A DNA stretch of 64,000 nt. It comes from Hymenobacter edaphi (GTDB taxonomy: Bacteria; Bacteroidota; Bacteroidia; Cytophagales; Hymenobacteraceae). Under the pieces are notes generated by a model. It was not told the DNA's origin. It searched no databases and was given only the letters and a program-made list of their open reading frames with translations. Below are positions 7,858-16,436 of the stretch, piece by piece. The position numbers and the translations under genes were made by a program. Within the stretch, counting starts at the first letter, position 1. Every line of letters begins with the position of its first letter. The stretch is taken from NCBI RefSeq assembly GCF_003258365.1, contig NZ_QHKM01000008.1:168713-232712 (forward strand). The letters are read 5' to 3'.

Positions 7858-10362
7858 ATGGTCAACGCTTACCGTCAAATTATTGCCCGCTCGGGGCGCG
7901 CCAACCGCCGGGGGCGCTTGCTGCTGAGCCTATTGCTGTGGCTGCTCGTGGCTGCCGCTGCCCGGGCCCAGGCCCCGGCCATGCAGGTGGCGGCGGGCGG
8001 CGGCCATTCCCTGAGCCTGCACACCGACGGCACTCTGTGGGCCTGGGGCGACAATAGCCTTGGGCAGCTGGGCAACGGGCAAGCGGCCGTCTCCCAGTTC
8101 AGTCCCGTGCAAACGGGCGTCGGGGCGGTCTGGCAGTTCGTCAGCGCGGGCCAGACGCATACGGTGGCGATTCGCCAGGACGGCACGCTCTGGGCCTGGG
8201 GCGCCAACAATGCCGGCCAGCTCGGCGACGGCACCACCACCACCCGCCCGACACCGGTGCAAATCGGCACGACTGCCACGTGGCAAAGCGTCAGCGCGGG
8301 CACCGACTACACCGCGGCGGTGCGAACCGACGGCACGCTCTGGGCCTGGGGCAGCAACATGGACGGACAGCTTGGCGACGGGACGACCACCAATCGTCTG
8401 GCCCCGGTGCAAATTGGCACGACTGCCACGTGGCGCAGCGTCAGCGCGGGCGTTTTTCACACGCTGGCCCTGCGGCAGGACGGCACTCTGTGGGCCTGGG
8501 GCTACAACGCCTTCGGCCAGCTCGGCGACGGCACCACCACCACCCGCACCAGCCCGGGGCAGGTGGGCGCCGGCACGGCCTGGCAAACGGTCAGCGCCGG
8601 GGGCGCCCACTCCGTTGCGCTGCGCACCGATGGCTCGTTGTGGACCTGGGGTAACAACACCTACTGGCAGCTGGGCATCGCGGCCACTGCCGATCAGCTG
8701 GTGCCGGTGCGCTTCGGCACTGCGGCGGCCACCTGGCGCAGCGCCAGCGCGGGCGGTAGCTTCACGGTGGCCGTGCATACCAATGGCACGGTGTGGGACT
8801 GGGGCATCGACGGCGTGGGCTGGATGAGCACGCCCTTCGCCCCTGACTACTCGCCCAAGCAGATCGGGGTCGATGCTACTTGGCAGCGCGTCAGCGCCGG
8901 CTACGCCCACGCGCTGGCCGTGCGCCAGGACGGCAGCGTGTGGGCCTGGGGCAGCAACTACGAGGGGCAGATAGCCCGGACGGCCCGTTCGTTCCGCGCC
9001 TCGCTTTCCCCGGCGCAGGTCGGGGCGGATACCAACTGGCAGCGCGCCAGCGCCGGCGACCAGTCCAGCACGGCCGTGCGTACCGATGGCACCCTGTGGA
9101 CCTGGGGCAGCAACCGGTACGGGCAGCTCGGCGGCCCTTCCACCACCGGGCTGCCCGGCCCGCGGCAGGTGGGCGCGGCCACCACCTGGCAGCGCGCGGA
9201 GGCCGGCGCCTCGCACGTGACGGCCCTGCGGACCGACGGCACGCTCTGGACCTGGGGCAATAACGCCAACGGCCAGCTCGGCGACGGCACGACCGGCTCC
9301 CAGCGCGACGCCCCCGCGCAGGTGGGCACCGTCGCCAGTTGGCAAAGCAGCAGCGCCGGGCTGAGCCACACCGTCGGGGTGCGGGCCGATGGCAGCTTAT
9401 GGACCTGGGGCAGCAACACGGACGGGCAGCTCGGCGACGGCACCACCACGCGGCGCAGCAGCCCGGTGCGGGTGGGCACGGCCAGCACCTGGCGGAGCGC
9501 CAGCGCCGGGCTGAGCCACACCGTCGGGGTGCGGGCCGATGGCAGCTTATGGGCCTGGGGCAGCAACGGGGCCGGCGAGCTGGGCGACGGCACCACCACC
9601 CCGCGCACCAGCCCGGTGCAGATCGGGGCCGGGGCCACGTGGCAAAGCGCCAGTGCCGGCAAGAACTTTACCGTAGCGCTGCGCACCGATGGCACGCTCT
9701 GGGCCTGGGGCTACAACAGCAACGGCCAGCTGGGCGACGGCACCATCATCCGGCGCAGTACCCCCGTGCAAATCGGTGCGGCCACCACCTGGCTGAGCAT
9801 TAGCGCTGGCCAGAACTTCGCGCTGGCCCTGCGCCAGGATGGTACTCTCTGGGCCTGGGGCGACAACTCTTACGGGCAACTCGGCGACGGCACCACGACC
9901 AACCGCCTCACCCCCGTGCAGATCGGCAGCGGCACCACGTGGCGCAGCGTCAGCGGCGGCTACTCGCACGCGCTGGCCGTGCGCCAGGATGGCACGCTCT
10001 GGGCCTGGGGCAGCAATGGCAGTGTCGGGAAACTGGGGTATCCCGATGTGTTTGAGCAGCCCCAGCAGGTGCTGCCGAACACCCCCCTGGCCACGGCGGC
10101 GGCCCGTTTGGCCGGCGCGAGCTTCACCCTGTACCCCACGGTGCTGGCGGCCGGGCAGGCCTTGCACTACCAGCTGCACGCCCGCGCCGCAGCCGGGGCC
10201 GAACTGGCGGTGTACTCGCTCACCGGCCGGCACGTCGCTACGCACCGCCTCGCGGCCGCTGGGGGAATTGTGCCGGTCGGCGCGCTGCCCGCCGGCTGGT
10301 ACCTGGCCCGCCTGCGCCTGCCCGACGGCCGCACGGCCACCAGCCGATTCCTGGTGCGCTAA
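7858..10362 (+). CDS. Secreted RCC1-repeat protein, 14 blades, T9SS tail (paralogue 1)
   Basis: This 834-residue protein has an N-terminal signal peptide (Leu-rich core ending ARAQA near residue 41). It then has 14 repeats of about 50 residues, each with a [21 protein letters not shown] motif. RCC1 proteins form seven-bladed propellers, so 14 repeats fit two complete propellers. The last 80 residues are a T9SS-like domain ([40 protein letters not shown]), so the protein should be secreted and surface-linked. Repeats 10 and 11 share 67 nt with one mismatch (9351-9417 and 9501-9567), which points to recent repeat exchange. The ATG at 7858 is preceded by an AT-rich stretch. The ligand is unknown; adhesion or environmental binding is plausible. 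Confidence 0.9.
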   Translation: MVNAYRQIIARSGRANRRGRLLLSLLLWLLVAAAARAQAPAMQVAAGGGHSLSLHTDGTLWAWGDNSLGQLGNGQAAVSQFSPVQTGVGAVWQFVSAGQTHTVAIRQDGTLWAWGANNAGQLGDGTTTTRPTPVQIGTTATWQSVSAGTDYTAAVRTDGTLWAWGSNMDGQLGDGTTTNRLAPVQIGTTATWRSVSAGVFHTLALRQDGTLWAWGYNAFGQLGDGTTTTRTSPGQVGAGTAWQTVSAGGAHSVALRTDGSLWTWGNNTYWQLGIAATADQLVPVRFGTAAATWRSASAGGSFTVAVHTNGTVWDWGIDGVGWMSTPFAPDYSPKQIGVDATWQRVSAGYAHALAVRQDGSVWAWGSNYEGQIARTARSFRASLSPAQVGADTNWQRASAGDQSSTAVRTDGTLWTWGSNRYGQLGGPSTTGLPGPRQVGAATTWQRAEAGASHVTALRTDGTLWTWGNNANGQLGDGTTGSQRDAPAQVGTVASWQSSSAGLSHTVGVRADGSLWTWGSNTDGQLGDGTTTRRSSPVRVGTASTWRSASAGLSHTVGVRADGSLWAWGSNGAGELGDGTTTPRTSPVQIGAGATWQSASAGKNFTVALRTDGTLWAWGYNSNGQLGDGTIIRRSTPVQIGAATTWLSISAGQNFALALRQDGTLWAWGDNSYGQLGDGTTTNRLTPVQIGSGTTWRSVSGGYSHALAVRQDGTLWAWGSNGSVGKLGYPDVFEQPQQVLPNTPLATAAARLAGASFTLYPTVLAAGQALHYQLHARAAAGAELAVYSLTGRHVATHRLAAAGGIVPVGALPAGWYLARLRLPDGRTATSRFLVR

Positions 10363-10389
10363 GGCCGCCACGCCAGACGCGCTCTAACC

Positions 10390-10429
10390 AAGCGGCGGCT
10401 CCTTCCCGGTAGGAAAGGAGCCGCCGCTT
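10390..10429. terminator. Bidirectional terminator
   Basis: A perfect 15-bp stem (10390-10404 with 10415-10429) with a 10-nt loop lies between the convergent RCC1 gene and the response-regulator gene. The AAGCGG and CCGCTT ends give only short A/T tracts, so termination strength is moderate. Confidence 0.75.
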
Positions 10430-10484
10430 CGTATTGGCCCACCAATGGGGCTGGCCTGCCTGGCAGCAGGCCGGGGGCGGGGCC

Positions 10485-10895
10485 TTACTCGTCGGGCAGC
10501 CGGCGCTGAAAGTGCAGCTGCAGCAGCGTGTCAATCTTTTCCCGGTCCAGGGGTTTGCTGATAAGGCCCGCAATGGGCAGCTCGTTGATGCGGGCCAGGG
10601 CGCTGCCGTCCATGTAGGTGGTCAGCATCACGATGACGGTGGCGTCCTGCTGCTCCTGGGGCAGGCGCAGGTAGGCTTCCAGAAACTGGATGCCGTCCAT
10701 GCCGGGCATGTTCACGTCGAGCAGCAGCAGCGAAGGCACGTAGGGCGGCGGCTGGGTGAGCAGGGCCAGGGCCTCCTCGCCGTTGTGGGCCACGCGCACC
10801 TGGTGGGTCACGTCGAGCTTTTTGAGTAGGTGCTCGTTGAGGAAATTGGTGGTGTCGTCGTCGTCGACGAGCAGAATGTGGGGCAGCTTTTCCAT
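10485..10895 (-). CDS. Single-domain response regulator (receiver only)
   Basis: The 136-residue protein is a stand-alone CheY-like receiver. The acidic pocket is the DDDD run at residues 11-14, the phospho-acceptor is Asp60 in LLLLDVNMPGMDG, and the conserved Lys is in ISKPLD near the C-terminus. There is no output domain, so it acts through protein contacts or within a phosphorelay. The ATG at 10895 gives MEKLPHILLVDDD, the natural start. It lies 7 nt downstream of the stop of the five-PAS histidine kinase on the same strand, so the two are almost certainly co-transcribed and form a signalling pair. Confidence 0.93.
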   Translation of the reverse strand: MEKLPHILLVDDDDTTNFLNEHLLKKLDVTHQVRVAHNGEEALALLTQPPPYVPSLLLLDVNMPGMDGIQFLEAYLRLPQEQQDATVIVMLTTYMDGSALARINELPIAGLISKPLDREKIDTLLQLHFQRRLPDE

Positions 10896-10902
10896 ATAAA
10901 GT

Positions 10903-13881
10903 CTAGTCGGGGGAAGTACGCGGGAGGGTAACGGTGAAAATGGAGCCCAGGCCCGGCCAGCTGCGCACCGCAATGGTGCCATCGGCGTTTTCCACGATGC
11001 GCTTGAGCATGTAGAGGCCCACGCCCGAGCCGTCGACGTGGGAGTGCAGGCGCCGAAACAGGGTGAACAGCTTACCCTGTTGCTGCTCGGTCAGCCCCAG
11101 GCCGTTGTCCTGCACCGTCAGCACCACCTGCCCGGGCAGGCAGTGGGCACGCAGGTGTACGAGGGGCGGGCGCTCGGGGTGGCGGTACTTGAGGGCGTTG
11201 CTGAGCAGGTTGTAGATGATGCTGCGCAGGTTTTTGGCCGCGAAATACACGGTAGGGCAGGCGTCCAGGTCGAGCATGAGGTGGGCGCGGGTGGTTTCGA
11301 TGAGCGAGGCCAGGTCCAGGCGCACGTCGTCGACGAGGGCGGCCAGCGGCACCAGCTCGGCCGGCTGGGCGTGCTGCAGGCGCGACACGTCGGTGAGGTG
11401 GCCCACCGTCTGCTGGAAGCGGGCCACGGCGCCCTGCATCAAGCCCAGCAGGTGCAGCACCATGGGCTCGGCGGTGTCGGCGGGCAGGTAGTCGCGCAGC
11501 GCGTCGAGCAGGCCCTCGATGTTGGCAATGGGCGCTTTCAGGTCGTGCGAGGCCGTGTACACGAAGGTGTCCAGGTCGGTATTGATGCGCGTGAGCTGGG
11601 CGTTGGTGTCGTTCAGCTCCTCGTTGGCGGCCTGCAGCTCCTCGTTGAGGGCCTGCACCTGCCGGCGGGCCTGCACCTTGTCGGTCACGTCGAGAATAAA
11701 GGCCAGAATGCCCGTGACCTGCTGCTGCTCGTCGAACAGCGGCTGGTAGAGGAAATCCACGTAGCGCTGCTCGGGGCGGCGGGTACGCCGGTCGTAGAGG
11801 GCGGCCGGCACGTCGGTGCCCACAAACGGCTCCCCGGTGGCGTATACCCGGTCGAGCAGCTCGATGAAGCCCTGCCCGACCACCTCCGGAAACACCGCGG
11901 CCACGGTGCTGCCCAGCGTGGTGCGGTCGGCCGACAGCGCCTGGTAGAACTCGTTGAAGAAACTAAAGCGGTGCTCGGGGCCGCTGAGCGTGGCAATGGA
12001 GGCCGGCACCAGGCGCAGAATCTGGCTGAGCAGCCCCTGCTGCACCCGCAGCTGCTCGCGCTGCGCCTCGGCGTCGGCCAGGGCATCGGCCAGCTGCCGG
12101 GTACGCTCCTGCACGCGGGTTTCCAGCTCCTGGTTGAGCTGCTCCAGCTGCCGGCGGGCCTGCACCTGCTCGGTTACCTCGTTGGCCACTACCATGGCCC
12201 CGTCGATGCGGCCGTCGGCCTGGTACACGGGCACGTACACAAAGTCCCAGTACACGGTGTCGCGGCGGCCTTCGCGCTCGTGCACGGCTTCCATGGCGTG
12301 GGCCACGTGGGGCACGCCGGTGGCCATTACCTCGTCGAGCAGTTCTTCGTAGCCCATGCCGGCCACCTCGGGCAGGGCCTCGAACAGGCCCCGCCCCACA
12401 ATCTGGTCCTGGGTACGCCCCCACAGTCGGCACACGGTGGGGTTGGCCAGCTCGATAACGTAGCGCGGCCCGCGGTACACGGCAATGGCAATGGGCGCCT
12501 GCTCGAACACGCGCTGCAGCTCGCCGCGCTGCCGCTCGGCTTCGGCGCGGGCCGCCTGGGCCTCGTGGGTGCGCTCCTGCACGCGGGTTTCCAGCTCCTG
12601 GTTGAGCTGCTCCACCTGCCGGCGGGCCTGCACCTGCTCGGTCACGTCCACCGCGAAAACCAGGATGCCGGTCTGGCCCTGCTCGTCCCGCATGGGCTGG
12701 TACACAAAGTCGAAGTAGCGGGGCTGCAGCGTGCCGGTGGCGGCCTCGTGCAGCTGCACGAGCAGCTCCTGGCCGATAAACGGCTCCCCGGTGGCGTACA
12801 CCCGGTCGAGCAGCTCGATGATGCCCTGATCCACCAGCTCGGGCATGACCTCGGCCACCGACTGCCCCAGCCGGACGCGGTAGTCAATCAGGCCCTGGTA
12901 CAGGTCGTTGGCGAAGGAGAAGCGGTGCTCGGGGCCGCTGAGCGTGGCAATGGCGGCCGGTACCTGCCGCAGAATGCGGCTGAGCAGTTGCTGCTGCTCT
13001 TCCAGCTGCCGGGTACGCTTCTGCACGCGGGCTTCCAGTTTCTGGTTGAGCTGCTCCAGCTGCCGGCGGGCCTGCACCTGCTCGGTTACGTCCACCGACA
13101 CATCGATGACGCCGAGCACCTGGCCCTGCGCGTCGTAGAGTGGCTGGTACACGAAGTTGTGGTAGGTGGTCTGCAGGCGGCCGTCGCGCAGCATGGTGGC
13201 CGGCGTTTCGGTGCCCGTTACGGGCACTCCGGTGCTGAGCACCTGCTGCAGTAGCGCATCGAAGCCCTGGCCCTGCACCTCGGGCAGCGCCTGCAGCAGC
13301 GGCCGGCCCAGCACCTGCTCGACCGGGCGACCCAGGGTGGCGGCCATCTGCTCGTTGGCGGCCGTGATGCGCAGCTCCTCGCCCTGAAACAGCCCGATGG
13401 CCACCGGGGCCTGGGCCAGCAGGGCTTGCAGCAGGTTTCGTTCGCGCTCGGCCTCGGCGCGGGCCGCTTGTTCGCGGGCCTGGCTGTCGCGCAGGGCCTG
13501 CTCCTCGCCGGCCAGGCTGCCCGGCCCGAAGCTGACCAGCAGCCCGTCGCCCACGCGGCGGGCGGCCAGCCGGTAAGCATCGGCGCCGTCTTCGGCCGGG
13601 TAGTGCTGGGGGCCGTCGGTGAGCAGCGCATCCCGGTGGAAGGCCCAGAGGCCGGTGGCCTCGCCGTCGGGAAACTGCTGGCGGTACGTGGCGGCTGGGC
13701 GGGCGGGCAGGCGCAGCAGCCGCTGGGCGGCGGGATTCAGGTAGCCGAACACCAGATCCGTGACTTGCCCGGCCTCGTCGCGCACGGGCTGGTAATACAC
13801 GATGCCGGAAACCGATAAGTCGAGTAAAGCAGCAAAGAACTCGTCGGGCGGTGCCAGCAGGGGCAAGTCAGCAGGAAGCAT
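10903..13881 (-). CDS. Five-PAS soluble sensor histidine kinase
   Basis: With the ATG at 13881 the kinase has 992 residues and no membrane segment, so it is cytoplasmic. It has five PAS modules in a row (roughly residues 10-110, 145-275, 300-430, 450-590 and 620-750), each followed by a coiled-coil linker of the form VTEQVQARRQLEQLNQ. A HisKA domain with phospho-acceptor His in ASHDLKAPI and a HATPase with N box (IIYNLLSNALKY), DNGLGL and GSGVGLYM follow. The PAS modules contain duplicated stretches; PAS2 and PAS4 both carry IATLSGPEHRFSF and YATGEPF. The receiver protein immediately downstream is the likely partner. An in-frame upstream extension to 14010 begins at a non-ATG codon and lacks signals, so it is rejected. 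Confidence 0.92.
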   Translation of the reverse strand: MLPADLPLLAPPDEFFAALLDLSVSGIVYYQPVRDEAGQVTDLVFGYLNPAAQRLLRLPARPAATYRQQFPDGEATGLWAFHRDALLTDGPQHYPAEDGADAYRLAARRVGDGLLVSFGPGSLAGEEQALRDSQAREQAARAEAERERNLLQALLAQAPVAIGLFQGEELRITAANEQMAATLGRPVEQVLGRPLLQALPEVQGQGFDALLQQVLSTGVPVTGTETPATMLRDGRLQTTYHNFVYQPLYDAQGQVLGVIDVSVDVTEQVQARRQLEQLNQKLEARVQKRTRQLEEQQQLLSRILRQVPAAIATLSGPEHRFSFANDLYQGLIDYRVRLGQSVAEVMPELVDQGIIELLDRVYATGEPFIGQELLVQLHEAATGTLQPRYFDFVYQPMRDEQGQTGILVFAVDVTEQVQARRQVEQLNQELETRVQERTHEAQAARAEAERQRGELQRVFEQAPIAIAVYRGPRYVIELANPTVCRLWGRTQDQIVGRGLFEALPEVAGMGYEELLDEVMATGVPHVAHAMEAVHEREGRRDTVYWDFVYVPVYQADGRIDGAMVVANEVTEQVQARRQLEQLNQELETRVQERTRQLADALADAEAQREQLRVQQGLLSQILRLVPASIATLSGPEHRFSFFNEFYQALSADRTTLGSTVAAVFPEVVGQGFIELLDRVYATGEPFVGTDVPAALYDRRTRRPEQRYVDFLYQPLFDEQQQVTGILAFILDVTDKVQARRQVQALNEELQAANEELNDTNAQLTRINTDLDTFVYTASHDLKAPIANIEGLLDALRDYLPADTAEPMVLHLLGLMQGAVARFQQTVGHLTDVSRLQHAQPAELVPLAALVDDVRLDLASLIETTRAHLMLDLDACPTVYFAAKNLRSIIYNLLSNALKYRHPERPPLVHLRAHCLPGQVVLTVQDNGLGLTEQQQGKLFTLFRRLHSHVDGSGVGLYMLKRIVENADGTIAVRSWPGLGSIFTVTLPRTSPD

Positions 13882-14272
13882 TGAGCAGAACAACCCGGAA
13901 GCAATGGGTGGATAAAGGTAGCAGTACGGAATGTGGCGTCGCCGGACTATATGCAACCGCAAAACGAATAACCGCGCGCCCGGCCCGCCGCGAACAACAC
14001 GGCCAGCCAAGCTCGGCGGGCGGGCGCCTGCGTTTGAAGCCGACTAATATACGACGCCGCGCCCAGCGCCGCAGACCGGGCGGGCGCGGCGGGGCCGGAA
14101 AGGCAGCGGGCGCGGCGCGGGGGCGGCCCCAAGGTATCCTGCGAAGCTCAGCGGGCCGTCGGGCAATAGTCCGCCTCCCGGCCCGCTGGCCAGGGTCGAT
14201 ACGGAATGCGGTGTTCCTTGGCTCCGCAGCGCCGAAGTGGCCCCGCGCAGCCGCCCAAATGCCGCCGCGCCG
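13882..14272. other. Gap upstream of the sensor kinase
   Basis: About 390 nt without a convincing gene, between the kinase start (minus strand) and the 3' end of the S9 peptidase gene (also minus). On the minus strand TACCTTTA at 13913-13920 is five of six to the TAnnTTTG consensus and would place a kinase promoter about 32 nt from its ATG. The remainder is very GC-rich and contains no clear terminator or long repeat. An open frame on the plus strand across it has no recognisable protein features. Confidence 0.4.
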
Positions 14273-16177
14273 CTAATTGGCCGGCTGCAGGTAGCGGTTC
14301 AGAAAGGTAAGCGTCGACTCGTAAGCCCGCTGCTCGTTGGCGCGCTTGGCGAAGCCGTGGCCCTCGTCCTCAAACACCACGTACTCCACGGCCCCGCCCT
14401 TCTTTTTCACCGCCGCCACGATGTCGTCCGACTCGGGCTTGATGACGCGCGGGTCGTTGGCCCCCTGAATCACCAGCAGGGGCCGCTCGATGCGCCCGGC
14501 GTGGAACAGGGGCGAGGTAGCCTGCAGCCGCTCGATTTCCGTGGTCGGGTCGCCGATTTCCTGGTACAGCGCCTGCCGCTGCGCTTCCCAGTACGGCGGA
14601 ATGCTCTGCAGCGTGCGTACCCAGTTCGACACGCCGAAGATGTCGACGCCGGCCGCGAAGCGCTGCGGGGCGAAGGTGAGGGCCGCCAGCGTCATGTAGC
14701 CGCCGTAGGAGCCGCCGAGGATGGCCACCCGGGTGGTGTCCACGTAGCCCAAAGAGGCGAGGTACTTTTTGGCGGCCAGGCAGTCCCAGAGCGGCTCGCG
14801 GCCGTGCTTCCGGTCGTCGGCGGCGAAGAAGGTTTTGCCGTAGCCCGAGGAGCCGCGGTTGTTCACGCGCAGTACCACGTAGCCGTTGTTGGCCAGGTAC
14901 TGGGCCAGCGGGAAGTAGTTCGGCGTCGACTGCCCGCCGGGCCCGCCGTGCACCTCCACCACCGCCGGCAGCTTGGTTTTGCCCGGGCGGGTGCCCAGCG
15001 GCGTGTAGAGCAGGGCCGGTATTTCCAGCCCATCGAAGCTTTTGTAGCGAATGGTTTTGGTGTCGACCAGATCATCGGCGCTGATGGCCGGGTTGAGCGT
15101 CTGCGTGAGGCGGGTGGTGCGCCGGGTGGCGAAGTTGTAGACGTACAGGTCCGAGGGGTTTCGGTCGCCGTTGACGTAGTAGGCCAGCAGCATGTCGGAA
15201 GGGGAGAAGCTCACCCCGCTGATGTTGCCGCTGGGCGGGGCCGGCAGCTCCACGGGCCGCCCGCTGATGGCGTCGTAGAGGCGGATGCTGGTGCGGCCGT
15301 CTTCGTTGAACATGGTGAGGCGATACTGCCCGGTGCGCGAAAAGCCAGTGTACACCGCGTCCCACTTGCTTTGCTCCACCGTCTGGCGCGGGCCGCCGCT
15401 GAGCGGGTAGCGCACCACGTAGCTGAACTCGGCCCCGTCGTCGGTGGTGGCGTAGAGGTAGCGGTTGCTGGGGTCGAAGGCCATCGGGTTGTTGCTCACG
15501 CTGCCCTGGTGCTGGCTCACCGCTTTCAGCTCCTTCGAGGCCACGTTGTACAGGTACACATCCGAATCAAGCGTGGTGGCGGTTTTCTGCAGGGCCACCC
15601 ACCGCTCGTCGTCCGACACGGCCGCCGGGTCGAAGCCCTGCTCGTTCTTGAACAGCAGGGTGCGCTGCAAGGAGGGCACGGCGTAGCGGTACACGTCCAT
15701 GAACTTCGGGTCGCGCTCATTCGACAGCACGTAGAAAGCCTTGTTGTCGCGGCGCCAGGCCAGGAATTCGGCCCGCAGCTTGGCCCCCGGCGTCAGGTCG
15801 CGCTCCGCGCCGTCGGCCTCGCGCAGGTAGAGGTGGAAGTTCTCGTCGCCGCCCTGGTCGTGGCGGTAGAGGATGCGGCCATCGGGCAGGTAGGTAACGG
15901 CGTAGAGGCTTTCCCTGGTGCTGGCGCTCAACGGCGTGGCCGCGCCGCCGCCTACAGGCACGGTGTAAAGGTTGAAGATGCCCGTCTGGTTTGAGGAGTA
16001 GAGCACCTGCTGCTCGTCGGGCGAGAAGGCCCGGCCGCTGAGGCGGGTAGTGGTCATAAACTGCTCGATGCTGTAGCGCTTGGGCACAGCGGCGGCCGGG
16101 CGCTTTTTCTGCTGGGCCGGGGCTGCCAGCGCCAGCAGCAGCCCGCCGGCCAGTAACAGGGGGGAGAAGTGTTTCAT
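14273..16177 (-). CDS. Secreted S9-family serine peptidase (prolyl oligopeptidase type)
   Basis: The 634-residue protein has a signal peptide ([20 protein letters not shown], cleaved near AQQ). A seven-bladed beta-propeller with WD40-like TolB strands covers about residues 40-380, and a peptidase S9 catalytic domain follows. The nucleophile is Ser490 in GGSYGGYM. The acid lies in QGANDPRVI and the histidine in EDEGHGFAK near the C-terminus. This is the dipeptidyl/acyl-aminoacyl peptidase class, which cleaves short peptides. Length and domain order are normal. It lies between the two RCC1 paralogues but on the opposite strand, with a gap of about 390 nt separating it from the kinase; no operon partner is evident. 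Confidence 0.93.
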   Translation of the reverse strand: MKHFSPLLLAGGLLLALAAPAQQKKRPAAAVPKRYSIEQFMTTTRLSGRAFSPDEQQVLYSSNQTGIFNLYTVPVGGGAATPLSASTRESLYAVTYLPDGRILYRHDQGGDENFHLYLREADGAERDLTPGAKLRAEFLAWRRDNKAFYVLSNERDPKFMDVYRYAVPSLQRTLLFKNEQGFDPAAVSDDERWVALQKTATTLDSDVYLYNVASKELKAVSQHQGSVSNNPMAFDPSNRYLYATTDDGAEFSYVVRYPLSGGPRQTVEQSKWDAVYTGFSRTGQYRLTMFNEDGRTSIRLYDAISGRPVELPAPPSGNISGVSFSPSDMLLAYYVNGDRNPSDLYVYNFATRRTTRLTQTLNPAISADDLVDTKTIRYKSFDGLEIPALLYTPLGTRPGKTKLPAVVEVHGGPGGQSTPNYFPLAQYLANNGYVVLRVNNRGSSGYGKTFFAADDRKHGREPLWDCLAAKKYLASLGYVDTTRVAILGGSYGGYMTLAALTFAPQRFAAGVDIFGVSNWVRTLQSIPPYWEAQRQALYQEIGDPTTEIERLQATSPLFHAGRIERPLLVIQGANDPRVIKPESDDIVAAVKKKGGAVEYVVFEDEGHGFAKRANEQRAYESTLTFLNRYLQPAN

Positions 16178-16436
16178 GGGCTTGGTTGCGGAAAAGGGGC
16201 TGGACGAGGCGCGGCCGGCAGCGTGAGAATCTATCTGGCTTGCCTTGTATTAATATAGTATAATTTGCTTATAGTTCAATTGGCTCCCGGCCTAATGGGT
16301 GCGCGGTATCCCGGGCTGCGCGCCAGGCGAAACAAACCCGCCCGCGCAAACGGCCGGGGAATTAGCTCACGGTAACCGGTTTGATCAGCAGGAGCGGTAT
16401 GTTTACCTGCTATTCTTCATCCTCAGCATTACTCGT

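Noticed and set aside
13882..14010. N-terminal extension of the sensor kinase
   Set aside because: It lacks an ATG, is rich in Arg, and overlaps the probable promoter element at 13913-13920.
13851..14276. Plus-strand open frame in the gap before the kinase
   Set aside because: It is Arg-rich with no domain, has no promoter, and overlaps both the kinase promoter and start.
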